64,000 bases of DNA from Dolomitihabitans soli (GCF_022213955.1 NZ_JAKNTW010000044.1:1-64000), one strand, 5' to 3'; shown: positions 9,548 to 18,728, counted from the first letter of the stretch. Numbers and translations are program-made. Notes: generated by a model not told the origin, from the sequence alone.

Positions 9548-10405
9548 TCAACCCTCTTCACCCCGCTTGCGCAGAATGAGAAGGTCCTCGTGGGCCCCGG
9601 CACACCCCACGAGCCCCTTCTCCTGGTTCCTCCGGGCCTCCAGCATCTGGAAGAACGACGCCCGATTCACCAACCCGCCATCACGCAACCCGCACAGCAA
9701 CGCCACCAAGCGGTGCGCGAGCACCAGGCCGGCCGCCTCCGCGCTCTCGATGACCTGACCGGGAAGGTCCACAAGCCGCCCGCCGACCCGGATCGGCCGA
9801 ACCGTGATCGCGACGACTCCGCCCGGCCGCAGCAGATCGCCACATCCCGCGAGGATCCGCCCGAAGCCTTCCATCAGCTCAGGCAACCTCTGGTGAGCGA
9901 GGTTGCCCTTGTCCGTGGAGTAACGATGGTTCCACTTCTGAACCGGACCACCGCCACCGTCCCGAGTCCCCGAACGGATATGCCCATGGGTCTGAGCCCC
10001 GTAAGGCGGAGAGGTCAGCACCAGCGCGGCCTTGTCCCGGAAACTCGTAAACACGGCCGCGATGTTCCGCGCGTCCCCACAGGCCACCTGGGCAATCCCC
10101 GTCGCCCCTTGAGAGCGGGCGTGCTGGATGTTGGCGGCGGTGAGTCCGGCGAAGTCCGCCTCGTACTCCATCCCCACCGCATCCCGCCCCAGGTGCATCG
10201 CCTCCACCAAGGTGGTCCCGATCCCGCACATCGGATCCACCACCAATTCACCCGGCTCGGTGAACGCGGAAATGACCTCGAAGGCGATCGACGGAAGCAT
10301 CTTGCCCGGATGCCTCATCGATTCCGCCACATACCGGCCACGCCGCTGCACCCGCGACTGCAGCTGACCCGTCGCCAGCACCGACGACAGAACCTTCTCG
10401 TTCAT
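9548..10405 (-). CDS. DNA methyltransferase (adenine/cytosine-N type) of the integrative element
   Basis: 285 residues. Motif I is VVDPMCGIGTT (about residues 55-65) and catalytic motif IV is TSPPYG (about 131-136); the order motif I before IV and the HPGKMLP box just ahead match solitary DNA methylases carried by actinomycete mobile elements. The SPPY form is most often linked to N4-cytosine methylation, but this is not decided here. The gene is coupled by a four-base overlap to a related but degenerate gene upstream. Confidence 0.85.
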   Translation of the reverse strand: MNEKVLSSVLATGQLQSRVQRRGRYVAESMRHPGKMLPSIAFEVISAFTEPGELVVDPMCGIGTTLVEAMHLGRDAVGMEYEADFAGLTAANIQHARSQGATGIAQVACGDARNIAAVFTSFRDKAALVLTSPPYGAQTHGHIRSGTRDGGGGPVQKWNHRYSTDKGNLAHQRLPELMEGFGRILAGCGDLLRPGGVVAITVRPIRVGGRLVDLPGQVIESAEAAGLVLAHRLVALLCGLRDGGLVNRASFFQMLEARRNQEKGLVGCAGAHEDLLILRKRGEEG

Positions 10406-11325
10406 CGGGCGCCTCCGGCAGTACGCGCGAACAGGCAGACATCCGCGTGAACCGACACCACCGGCGGCAGCTCCCCAGACTGAGCACAGCGAAGCTGCGC
10501 CAGTTCCGCCGGACCAGACTGGACAACGAGTGCGTCCCCTTCGATCGGGACGCGCAGCGCGATGACGTGCTGGACGTAGGCGAGCCCGGCACGCGCCGCG
10601 CGATGGATGATCCCCGGCGCGAGGTCCACCAGCCTGCCCCGCTCATGCCGGGCTGTAGTGATCACCGCCAAGTGACCCCCCGGCGCGAGAACGCGCCGCG
10701 CATCATCCAGAAACCGGCCGACCTGTGGCACCCCGAGCGTCGGCGGCTCCGCCCTGCACGGAGGACAAGACACCCCGGCCGAGCCGACCGCTCGCCCGGC
10801 TTCCGGATACGGCGGAAGCGCCGCGATCAGCAACTCAACCCGGCCCTCCAAACCGCACAGCGCTTCCCGGAGCTCGTGCGGCCCATGCGGGCGCAGCCTC
10901 ACCGCCGCCCGCTGGTCCGCCGGAAGCTCCTGTCGCAGACGGCCGGCGAGGTGCTGCGCGACCGGGAAACGGGTAACGCACCCGATCCCCATCCGCCCCA
11001 TCTCGGCCGCCGCGACGAGCACCACCTCGCTCGTCGTGAAGACGTCCGCGACGATCCCACCCGAACGCGTGCAGGCCCCGATCAGATGCCGCGCAAGCTC
11101 CCGCCCCACGGCCTGGCGATGCCGCCCGCACACCACCTCGGCAGCGGGACGATCCTTGACGTTGGCCCCTACGGGCGTGATGTCGGAACACAACCACACC
11201 GAGAGCGGCAACAACCGCCTCTCAGCACCCCGCGAGCCCTTCGGCCGCGGCCCTTCGCTCTTGCTCAATCGACGGTGACCCGAGACGGCCACCCGCTCCC
11301 ATGCACTGAAACACCAGCTGATCAC
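10402..11325 (-). CDS. Degenerate methyltransferase-like partner of the element methylase
   Basis: About 307 residues; the true start may be internal because the first 60 residues look unconserved. The protein is laid out like its downstream neighbour, but the glycine-rich motif I is replaced by VADVFTTSEVVLV and motif IV by AALPPYPEAG. The C-terminal half (LVDLAPGIIHRAARAGL, LFARTAGG) still parallels the active methylase. It probably cannot bind S-adenosylmethionine in the usual way and may act as a structural or specificity partner. The ATGA overlap supports joint translation. Confidence 0.7.
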   Translation of the reverse strand: MISWCFSAWERVAVSGHRRLSKSEGPRPKGSRGAERRLLPLSVWLCSDITPVGANVKDRPAAEVVCGRHRQAVGRELARHLIGACTRSGGIVADVFTTSEVVLVAAAEMGRMGIGCVTRFPVAQHLAGRLRQELPADQRAAVRLRPHGPHELREALCGLEGRVELLIAALPPYPEAGRAVGSAGVSCPPCRAEPPTLGVPQVGRFLDDARRVLAPGGHLAVITTARHERGRLVDLAPGIIHRAARAGLAYVQHVIALRVPIEGDALVVQSGPAELAQLRCAQSGELPPVVSVHADVCLFARTAGGAR

Positions 11326-11370
11326 AGCAGGTTGGAATCTCCCCTTGTAGTCCTTCCTTCAGCCTCGGTC

Positions 11371-11697
11371 CTACCCTCCTTCTGCGCGACCCGCCGCTTG
11401 GTGTGGAGTCGTCTGCGGACCACCGTCCCGGGCCATGTGCTCGCCGTCGACGTCCCCTTTCGCGGTCGTGAACAGCCGTTGCATGCCATCGGGTGCCCTC
11501 TCCCCGGCGTATTCGGCCAGCGACCGGCCGGTCTTGCGTTCCAGCCCGGACGGTAGCCCCTGGAGACAGGCGTGGGCGCCGGCGAGTAACCGTACCTCCC
11601 GTCGCCGGAACCGGCCCTTCACCTGGGCGAACGCGTCATCCAATCCGGCCTGCAGACGAGGCGCGTCGAGGTGTTCTGCTCTGGCCAACGCGGCCAA
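11371..11697 (-). pseudogene. IS701-family transposase, N-terminal fragment (left copy)
   Basis: About 90 residues match the N-terminal part of IS701-type transposases: FAQVKGRFRRRE, GLPSGLERKTGRSLAEYAG and APDGMQRLFTTA, ending around GDVDGEHM. The catalytic domain is missing; after about 11430 the frame reads unrelated sequence. The 5' end faces the TnsA-like gene. The same N-terminus occurs inverted at the right end of that insert. Confidence 0.8.
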
Positions 11698-11865
11698 CGC
11701 ATGATCTTCAGTTCCATCACACCTGAATGATCACAGCGGTGGCCGTCTGCGCGTCACTCGAGTAGGCGTATGCCCCGGCATGCGTACCCATGCGGGGCCA
11801 TGGACAGGAATGAACCGGTAGAGCGGGTAGATCTACCCCACATCCCGATCTACGACTGGAGTACT
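11592..11865. repeat. Left arm of a 274-bp inverted repeat
   Basis: Positions 11592-11865 match 13641-13914 in inverse orientation with a single mismatch (a G/A difference in the segment that encodes KGRFRRR). Weaker similarity continues outward to about 11565. The arm holds the upstream region and first codons of an IS701-type transposase gene, with the IS start side facing inward. The two arms flank one gene of foreign character, so together they look like the ends of a small composite element. Confidence 0.9.
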
Positions 11866-11959
11866 GGTCGGACGACCAGCTCGTGGGTGCCGCGACTCAC
11901 ATTGGTCTTCGTCACTTGCTGATGAGGCGCTGATCAACAAAGCTCTATGGGACGACGGG

Positions 11960-13615
11960 ATGGAGCGCGCATTGTCTGACCTGACTGACGACAGCTCAGC
12001 CACAAGACCGGTCACGGTCACACCAACACGGCGGCACGGAGCCCGGTGGGAACGGCAGGAGATCAATGACCTCCTCATCGAGCTAAGAGCGGGGATACCT
12101 CTTGAGGAAATCGCACACCGGCACGAGCGCACGACTGGTGGCATCCAGTCACGCCTGTCCGCGTTGATTCCTCCTACAGAGGGTGTGGACGCCGCCGATG
12201 CCTACAACTGGCATCGAACACATCTCGATCGCATCCTGAGCATCTGGCAGACCATCACCGGTACCCGCTTAAACGCCGACTGGCACGCGAGGTTTCATGC
12301 CCGACCAGAGATCGCTGACTTGTTACGTTATCCGGACGACAAGCTTGAGCGGGCGGGCCAGGCATTGCTGGAAAACCTCGGCCGCTTGCCGTTGACGCAA
12401 TGGACAGTGGAATGCTCCTGGCCAGGACTGGGCCTGCTCGACCTGAGCTGGGATGCGCTCCAAGGCGCCGATGAGGACACCCTTATCCAAGTCCGCGAGC
12501 TGCCGGCAGCGGCGATCAGTGGTGTCATAGACTGGCGTCGTCGTGATGTCCTCGCGCGCAGGCTCGGCTTGTACGACTATCAACCACAGTCGTTGGAAAC
12601 CGTCGGGGCAGCGCTCGGGGTGAGCGCAACGCGAGCACGTCAACTCCAAGAAAAGGCCATGCTGCGCCTCCATGCCGAACACCGGCTGCCGTGGGCAATC
12701 GACCACGTCCGTGGCGCCATCAAACAGGTGCTGAAGCAGGCCGCCAACGCCGCAATCGGTACTTCCGAGTGCTTGCTCAATCTATCTGAGGCCGCGCTGC
12801 CGAACACGAATCCACGCCTGGCCGTGCGGTTCATGGCCATACTCACCAAGTACGGCCAGATAGAAAGCAGACATCTCGCGGCGGAGGTTACCAGCATCCT
12901 CGCCCGCCGACGTGAAGAAGAAGTGCAGCAAATCCGGCAGGAAAGTGTAGTAGGGCGGGCTACTGCCCGCTGCGCCGAGATTCTCGACGCGGTTGCGTGG
13001 GCGCCCGAATTGGGCGCTCCTCCAGACTTTTACCAGGTACGAGCGCAACGTGCAGTCAACGAACGGGAACACAGCGGCCTGTGGCACGCTCCTAAGCTGG
13101 GCCGGGAAGTGGCCTACGAGTCGATTCTAGAACTTCGGGTGATCAAGCTCTTCGATCTCGCCCACCAGATCGCCTGGTACTGTGAGCAACCTGTGGCTAT
13201 TCCCTATCGATTCAATGGTAAGGAACGCACCTACTATCCGGACCTCCTCGCCGTGACGAATGACCAGCGGTGCTTCCTGATCGAGGTCAAACCGCGATTT
13301 GAGATGGCCACGTCGATCAACCGCGTTAAGTTCAACGCAATGCGCCAATACTGCGCCGAGCGCGGATGGGGCCACGTCGTGACCGACGGCGTTCGCCATA
13401 TGCGGCAGTTGGAGAGCCGGATAGTAGATCCGACGACCATGAAGCGACTGACCAGCGCCCTGATAGAACGAGATCTATATTGGCCGGATATCCTGCGCTT
13501 GCGTAAGAACGGGCCGCTGACGAACAGCGACATCGCCGCTGCCGTCATTCAACAGGGCTGGGACTTCCAACTCGGCCCGTACTACTTGTCGATGGGCCCC
13601 TCTCGGGTGCTGTGA
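11960..13615 (+). CDS. HTH / TnsA-like nuclease fusion protein
   Basis: 551 residues between the two inverted repeats. Residues 20-70 form a helix-rich DNA-binding segment with ARWERQEINDLLIELRAG and IAHRHERTTGGIQSRL, a gcrA/Myb-like arrangement. Around residues 212-240 (LETVGAALGVSATRARQLQ) lies a sigma region 4-like HTH. The C-terminal third reads as a PD-(D/E)xK nuclease of the TnsA type: YESILELRVIKLFD at about 386-399, YYPDLLA at about 424-430, FLIEVKP at about 438-444, then NAMRQYCAERGWGHVVTD. The E, D and ExK positions fit a working active site. No TnsB, TnsC or other Tn7-like gene is nearby. The frame stays open upstream of ATG 11960 into the repeat arm but without a start codon. Confidence 0.7.
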   Translation: MERALSDLTDDSSATRPVTVTPTRRHGARWERQEINDLLIELRAGIPLEEIAHRHERTTGGIQSRLSALIPPTEGVDAADAYNWHRTHLDRILSIWQTITGTRLNADWHARFHARPEIADLLRYPDDKLERAGQALLENLGRLPLTQWTVECSWPGLGLLDLSWDALQGADEDTLIQVRELPAAAISGVIDWRRRDVLARRLGLYDYQPQSLETVGAALGVSATRARQLQEKAMLRLHAEHRLPWAIDHVRGAIKQVLKQAANAAIGTSECLLNLSEAALPNTNPRLAVRFMAILTKYGQIESRHLAAEVTSILARRREEEVQQIRQESVVGRATARCAEILDAVAWAPELGAPPDFYQVRAQRAVNEREHSGLWHAPKLGREVAYESILELRVIKLFDLAHQIAWYCEQPVAIPYRFNGKERTYYPDLLAVTNDQRCFLIEVKPRFEMATSINRVKFNAMRQYCAERGWGHVVTDGVRHMRQLESRIVDPTTMKRLTSALIERDLYWPDILRLRKNGPLTNSDIAAAVIQQGWDFQLGPYYLSMGPSRVL

Positions 13616-13640
13616 TGCACCATGGAACTGAACTACTGGT

Positions 13641-13914
13641 AGTACTCCAGTCGTAGATCGGGATGTGGGGTAGATCTACCCGCTCTACCGGTTCATTCCT
13701 GTCCATGGCCCCGCATGGGTACGCATGCCGGGGCATACGCCTACTCGAGTGACGCGCAGACGGCCACCGCTGTGATCATTCAGGTGTGATGGAACTGAAG
13801 ATCATGCGTTGGCCGCGTTGGCCAGAGCAGAACACCTCGACGCGCCTCGTCTGCAGGCCGGATTGGATGACGCGTTCGCCCAGGTGAAGGGTCGGTTCCG
13901 GCGACGGGAGGTAC
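13641..13914. repeat. Right arm of the 274-bp inverted repeat
   Basis: Inverse copy of 11592-11865, differing by one base. Similarity continues weakly to about 13944 (VRLRARACLEY then stop), where the left copy has a few extra bases. The inner boundary is sharp: both arms end at AGTACTCC/GGAGTACT, and the same CTGGAGTACT occurs again at the outer side of this arm near 13937. Confidence 0.9.
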
Positions 13915-13946
13915 GTTTGCGCGCCCGCGCCTGTCTGGAGTACTAG
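13797..13946 (+). pseudogene. IS701-family transposase, N-terminal fragment (right copy)
   Basis: About 50 codons of the same transposase N-terminus as at 11371-11697 (EHLDAPRLQAGLDDAFAQV, GRFRRREV), ending in TAG after CLEY. It reads away from the TnsA-like gene. It is shorter than the left copy and cannot be functional. Confidence 0.75.
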
Positions 13947-14186
13947 GAAAACTTTGACGGGCCGCTCGGTGGTGCGCTTATCCGCAGGTCAGCCATCTGT
14001 TGGCGAGCTTGGCGTGATCTTTTAGCGCGCCTTCGGGGGATGTCTCTCGCTACTGGTCAGGCGCTCGATGGAGCGTCTGCGGCAAATCTCTGGTGTCTGC
14101 ATTTCATCCTTTGCCATCCCAAGTTCTTCCCATTCGGTGGTCGAGACCTGGATCGACCACACCAGCACGACCCACGGGGAGACTCC

Positions 14187-14981
14187 ATGGCCCTCAGCCT
14201 GCAGGACAACGCAACCTCGAAGAGCTTCAACGACAACGCCCTAAGCGCGGCGGACAGGACGTTCCAGCTCCTGATCACCGGGCCGAGTCCGCTCTCGGTA
14301 GACGGCCGTCTCATCGGTCACGGAGCGCCGATGCGTTCGATCGATCTCGGTGAGTTGAAGGCTTTGCTACTCGCACCGCATGCCGACGACGAGCTGAAGG
14401 ATGCCGTCTGGGCGCACCTCGTGCGACGTTCTCGGTGCGACGGTCCAGCGTGGGTGATCGGGTGTGTGGGGGTGGCGATGCCGGGGCTGAAGAATTTGGC
14501 CTCGCGGACCACCCAGGGCTGCCCGGTGCACGTGGTCGACGACGTCGTCTCGGAGATGGTGACGAGCTTCGTCGCGCAGCTCGGCCGGATCGATCTCGAC
14601 CGGCCGAACATCCTGCCCCGGCTGTTGATGTGGGCGAGGAAAGGGGCGCTTCGGGCGAGAGCGCGTGAGATCGCTTCCGTCGAGTTGTGCGGCGAGACGC
14701 CGGAACAGGTGGCTGTGGTTCCGCAACAGGTGATCGCGGAGCCGTTCCTGGTGCTCGCCGAGGCTGTCCGGTGTCGGGTCGTCACCTGCGATGAGGCGAA
14801 GCTGATCAATGCGACGCGCCTGGAAGGCCAGGCATTGCGGGCGTACGCGGAGCGGTCGGGAGTCCCGGCGGATCGGCTGTACAAGCGGCGGCGGGTGGCC
14901 GAAGCGCGATTGGCGCGAGCGATCGAGGAGGGTCAAGTCTCGGTCAGCTGCGACGGGCTGGGCTCCAATTTCGGGAGCTGA
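14187..14981 (+). CDS. Unidentified protein of the transfer module
   Basis: 264 residues from ATG 14187, which follows GGGGAG at seven bases. Helical, with a C-terminal basic HTH-like segment (GQALRAYAERSGVPADRLYKRRRVAEARL) similar to sigma region 4 or replication-protein tails. It precedes the pilin-like and TrbL-like genes on the same strand, so it probably belongs to the conjugative part of the element. No catalytic motif is visible. Confidence 0.6.
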   Translation: MALSLQDNATSKSFNDNALSAADRTFQLLITGPSPLSVDGRLIGHGAPMRSIDLGELKALLLAPHADDELKDAVWAHLVRRSRCDGPAWVIGCVGVAMPGLKNLASRTTQGCPVHVVDDVVSEMVTSFVAQLGRIDLDRPNILPRLLMWARKGALRARAREIASVELCGETPEQVAVVPQQVIAEPFLVLAEAVRCRVVTCDEAKLINATRLEGQALRAYAERSGVPADRLYKRRRVAEARLARAIEEGQVSVSCDGLGSNFGS

Positions 14982-15164
14982 GTCGGTGGTTCATGCATAT
15001 CAGCCGTGATCACGGCTCGGGGTGGAGTTCCGGGGGCGATCGCCCGTTCCCATCAGGCCAATCGTCCCTCGTCCTTTGAAGGAGGACACCCATCCCGGAC
15101 CGCTCCGGGCCTGTGATCACGGCTGGCTGCCCGTTCAGGACCTCTCGTTCTTGGGAGCCATGTC

Positions 15165-15563
15165 ATGAAGCCGTCTCGGCCGTCTCGGCCTTGTCCGTTG
15201 TTCGTTGTCCGGGTTCCGGCAGGGGTGAGCTGGACTCGGCGTGGTGTCGCGTCGCTGATGTGGACGGGCGGATGCACGGTGGCCGCGCTGACCGTGCCGG
15301 GGATCGCCGAGGCGATGACCGCGCTGGCCGACGCCTCGCTCGACCAGGTCATCACCAACCTGCGGAACGTGGTGGTCGGGTTGCTCGTCGGACTGGCCAC
15401 GCTGTTCTTCACCATTGGGGGAGTCCGCTACATCCTGGCCGGCGGAGACCCCGGAGAGGTCGAGGCCGCCAAGAAGACGCTGCGGTACGGGGCGCTCGGG
15501 TACGGGGTGGCGGTGCTCGCGCCGGTCCTGGTGCAGATTCTGCAGCGGATCGTGGGGGCCTGA
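15165..15563 (+). CDS. TrbC/VirB2-like pilin or small conjugation membrane protein
   Basis: 132 residues with three hydrophobic stretches. After a signal-like first segment the pattern is VITNLRNVVVGLLVGLATLFF, then GGVRYILAGGDPGEVEAAKKTLRYGALGYGVAVLAPVLV. The GG(V/I)RY-ilaGgdPgEVe-aKkt-l box is typical of the actinobacterial TrbC/VirB2-like family, thought to form part of the transfer channel. It lies one base from the next gene, which fits a TrbL partner. Confidence 0.78.
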   Translation: MKPSRPSRPCPLFVVRVPAGVSWTRRGVASLMWTGGCTVAALTVPGIAEAMTALADASLDQVITNLRNVVVGLLVGLATLFFTIGGVRYILAGGDPGEVEAAKKTLRYGALGYGVAVLAPVLVQILQRIVGA

Positions 15564-15564
15564 C

Positions 15565-17370
15565 ATGGCCCGCACCCACCGAGGGGCGGTCGGGCTGCTC
15601 GTCTTCTTGGCGCTCGGCGCCGCGCTCGCCTCGGTACTGATCAGCGGACGCGCGCTCGCCTCATCCTCGGCACCAAGTACACCGCCTTCACCGGCTCCCA
15701 CCGCAACGCCTTCTCATGCTCCCAGCCCGACGCCGTCGCCTTCGGCCGTGGCGCCGGAGCAGGAGTGCGGGTTCATCGACGCGGCCTGTGAAGCACGCCA
15801 AGCGGTCAATGGGTGGTTCACGCATCTGGTGGAGTCGGCGTCCAAGCCGGTGTTCACGATGCTCGGGTCGACCGTACTGGCGACGCCGGAGTTGAACTCC
15901 CCGGGGATGGCACGAGCCCGGCAGCTGTGGGAGGTGTCGCGGACGATCGCGAACACCTGCTTCGTGCTGCTGGTGACGGCCGCGGGCGTGATGCTCATGG
16001 CCGGGCAGGCGCTACCCGGGGAGAGTTCGGCGCGGGAACTGCTGCCACGGCTGGTGTGGGCGTTCCTGGCCGCGAACCTGAGTCTGGTCGCGATCAGGTA
16101 CGCGATCACCTTGGCGAACGGGCTGAGCCAGGCGTTCCTGGCTGACGGGGCAAGCCGAATCGACCCGGAATCGGTGTTCAAGGTCATCAACGGGACGATC
16201 CTGGCGGGGATCGCCACTCACGGCGTGTTCTTCGACCTCGCGACTGGAACCATTCGCTCGATCGCCAGCCCGAGCTGGGACGTCGAAATCCTCGACGCCG
16301 CCGCAGGAGTCCGCCTCTGGTGTGTCAACGAGGCCGGCCGCTCCCGCCTGCACGCCGACCGTGGCGGTTCCCCGCTCCCTCTCCCCGATATCCCGCCCGG
16401 CGTCATCTCTGCCCTGTCCCTGTCACCGGACGCCTCCCTCGCGGTCATAATGATCAACTCTGCGGCGAGACCAGCAGAGCTAGCGGTCTTGGACTTGGCC
16501 CGCCAGGAGTTCCGATATCTCACCGACACCCGACCCCCCGCGCTGCACGTCATCGACCCCATCGCCCCCGAGCTGATCACCTACCCGGCCCGTGATGGAC
16601 GCGGCGTCCACGCCCTGCTCTACCGCCCGGACGGCCCAGGCCCTCACCCGGTCCTGCTCTCCATCCACGGCGGTCCGGAATCCCAGGAACGCCCCATCTA
16701 CGCCCGCTCTGGCCTGTACCAGCACCTCCTCCACCAGGGAATCGCCATCCTGGCCCCCAACTTCGCCGGATCCACCGGCTATGGCACCGCCCACCAGAAA
16801 CTCATCTACCGCGACTGGGGAGGCATCGACCTCGACGACCTGGACCACGGCATCAAATACTTGCACACCCTCGACTGGGCCGACCCGAACCGCCTTGCCG
16901 TCATGGGCGTTTCCTACGGTGGCTTCGCTGCGCTGTCCTGCCTGGCCCGCCTGCGATACCCATGGGCCGCGGGGGTCTCCATCTGCGGCCCGAGCAACCT
17001 CCTTACCTTGGCGAAGGCGTCACCACCCACCTGGAAGGCGTTCGTCGCAACCGTCCTCGGTGACCCCGACACCCGCGCTGAACACCTACTAGAGCGCAGC
17101 CCCGTCACTCACGCCGACGGCATCAACGCTCCCCTGTTCGTCATCCAGGGCGCCCACGACCCACGTGTCCCCCAGGCCGAATCCGACCAGATCGTCACCC
17201 GCCTGCGCGAACGCGGCGTCGAAGTCCGCTACGACATCTATCCCGACGAAGGCCACGGCTTCACCAACCGCGCCAACGAACTGACCGCGTACGAGGCAAT
17301 CAGCGCCTTCCTCCACACCCACCTGATCGCCACCACCGCCGACCACTCCGAACCGCTCCGCGTGGGCTGA
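15565..17370 (+). CDS. Chimera: TrbL-like transfer protein fused in frame to an S9 prolyl oligopeptidase domain
   Basis: 601 residues. The first 225 look like the N-terminus of a conjugative TrbL/VirB6-type membrane protein: signal peptide, Pro/Ser-rich linker, CGFIDAACEARQAVNGWF, and membrane helices (TCFVLLVTAAGVMLMAG, LLPRLVWAFLAANLSLVAI). At about 16225-16245 (HGVFFDLATGTIRSI) the sequence changes to an S9 family peptidase: part of a beta-propeller, then the alpha/beta-hydrolase domain with Ser in GVSYGG (about 449-454), Asp in GAHDPRVP (about 530) and His in DEGHGF (about 563). All three catalytic residues are present, but most of the propeller is missing. Such a fusion is best explained by a deletion joining two unrelated genes. 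Whether the product is stable is unknown. Confidence 0.8.
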   Translation: MARTHRGAVGLLVFLALGAALASVLISGRALASSSAPSTPPSPAPTATPSHAPSPTPSPSAVAPEQECGFIDAACEARQAVNGWFTHLVESASKPVFTMLGSTVLATPELNSPGMARARQLWEVSRTIANTCFVLLVTAAGVMLMAGQALPGESSARELLPRLVWAFLAANLSLVAIRYAITLANGLSQAFLADGASRIDPESVFKVINGTILAGIATHGVFFDLATGTIRSIASPSWDVEILDAAAGVRLWCVNEAGRSRLHADRGGSPLPLPDIPPGVISALSLSPDASLAVIMINSAARPAELAVLDLARQEFRYLTDTRPPALHVIDPIAPELITYPARDGRGVHALLYRPDGPGPHPVLLSIHGGPESQERPIYARSGLYQHLLHQGIAILAPNFAGSTGYGTAHQKLIYRDWGGIDLDDLDHGIKYLHTLDWADPNRLAVMGVSYGGFAALSCLARLRYPWAAGVSICGPSNLLTLAKASPPTWKAFVATVLGDPDTRAEHLLERSPVTHADGINAPLFVIQGAHDPRVPQAESDQIVTRLRERGVEVRYDIYPDEGHGFTNRANELTAYEAISAFLHTHLIATTADHSEPLRVG

Positions 17371-17435
17371 TGACCCCCAAAGCGAACGGTGCCCACCCGT
17401 AGACCGGATGGGCACCGTCGCACGCTACCTAGGGT

Positions 17436-17723
17436 TCAGACGTCACCGTTCGCCCGTGACGCACCGCCGTCCGGCCCTCCGACGGCGGACCGGAGGAGTA
17501 GCGGGCTGGGGCGGTGCTGGGCCCGCATCTCGCGCACGTTGTCGCCGAGGGCGTCGAGGGCGCAGTCGAGGCTGACGTCGAAGCTGCAGTCCTCGTCGCT
17601 GTCGACGTAGACGAAGGTCACGTCGCACATCAGCGCGAACAGCTTCGCCCGCACGTCATCGCCGTACCCCGGATAGAGCCCTTCGAGGACGGTCCCGAAG
17701 TCAACTGCGCTCATGTTCGCCAT
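17436..17723 (-). CDS. Small acidic protein of unknown function
   Basis: 95 residues with an acidic central part (YVDSDEDCSFDVSLDCALDALGDNVREMR). It lies 63 bases downstream of the ATP-binding protein gene on the same strand and may share its transcript. No family recognised. Confidence 0.55.
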   Translation of the reverse strand: MANMSAVDFGTVLEGLYPGYGDDVRAKLFALMCDVTFVYVDSDEDCSFDVSLDCALDALGDNVREMRAQHRPSPLLLRSAVGGPDGGASRANGDV

Positions 17724-17786
17724 TCCTCCGGTGGAGCGTTCTGCGTACGCCGGAGGGCAGCCTGATAGCAGCAGGCCGACCTCCCC

Positions 17787-18272
17787 TCATCCCGCTGCAC
17801 CGTCCGCACACTCGACGTTCCTGGCCTTGAGCTCGAGGTAGGCCCACACCGTGTGCCCGGTCTCTGGCCTACCGATCCGGGAGAGCTGTACGGCAAGCAC
17901 CTTGACGATCGGGAGCCCAAGCCCGCCCGCGCTCGGCCCCTGCTCGGCCTGTTGACGCTTGAACCGCGGGATCCCGGCTCCACCGAGGTCACAAACCCCG
18001 AGGTAGGCCGGGCCGTGGTCGGGGAGACGGACCTCCACTCCGAACCAGCCTTCGGGGTGGCCGGACCGGGTATGCCGCAAGGCATTAGTCGCGAGTTCGG
18101 ACACGATGAGCCCAGCGTCGTTCTCGCGACCCGTTCCGGCGAACAACGCCTCGACCATGCGCCGGGCGTGCCTGACCTGCTCGATTTCTCCAGGGAACAC
18201 GCACCGCCACGCCATCCGCTCGGGCGTGCGCATCCATTCGTGTCGTTCCGGCGGTTTCGTCGTTCCGATCAT
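17787..18272 (-). CDS. ATP-binding protein, RsbW/anti-sigma-type HATPase
   Basis: 161 residues from ATG 18272. It carries the GHKL fold motifs of single-domain anti-sigma-factor-type kinases: N-box IVSELATNALRHT, G1-like LGVCDLGG and G2 GGLGLPIVKVL. Many actinomycete genomes hold dozens of these, often next to an HTH regulator as here (18729, divergent). The longer open frame upstream to 18557 is rejected because it lacks any conserved sequence before MIGTTKP. Confidence 0.82.
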   Translation of the reverse strand: MIGTTKPPERHEWMRTPERMAWRCVFPGEIEQVRHARRMVEALFAGTGRENDAGLIVSELATNALRHTRSGHPEGWFGVEVRLPDHGPAYLGVCDLGGAGIPRFKRQQAEQGPSAGGLGLPIVKVLAVQLSRIGRPETGHTVWAYLELKARNVECADGAAG

Positions 18273-18728
18273 CCGCAGCGTTCCTTCTATGGTCGTCGGC
18301 CGTCGCAGCCGGGCGGATGCGACGGGCCCATGGGGACCCGACTCCGCGTCATGGGTCAAGCCGTCCAGTACATGTGGGACCTCCTGCCTGAGGTGGGCGG
18401 CGCGCCTGTCGCGTGTCAGCACAGCCTGCCCATGTCCTCTCTTCGCTCGGAGAACGGACTCGACCAGCCGGCGTGCGCTCGCTGGGATGTCCTCGGCCGC
18501 CATCATCCAGACGAGGTTGAGAAGGGCAATCTGCGCGACTGGGACAGCGAGCGCCAAGGTCCGCGACGCTGCGGTGTCCGAATCAGGTTCATAGTGCGGT
18601 GCCTCAAGCCGCCCGTTCGAATGCGGGTCTGGTCACCGAAAGTGAACACCTGCGAACGGAGGTTGTCAGGAAGAGAATGGAGGAGGTTGCAGGAGGACCC
18701 TCAGCTACCGGCGTATAGGTGAGCCCAG
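18273..18728. other. Divergent intergenic region, 456 bp
   Basis: Lies between the start of the anti-sigma-type gene and the HTH/TPR regulator. A GCAGGAGG-like sequence near 18690 and TATAGGT near 18714 precede the regulator start; the rest shows no gene. It probably holds two outward promoters. Confidence 0.4.

Noticed and set aside
11960-13615. Tn7-like transposon
   Set aside because: Only a TnsA-like domain is present; TnsB, TnsC, TniQ and Tn7-type end repeats are absent.
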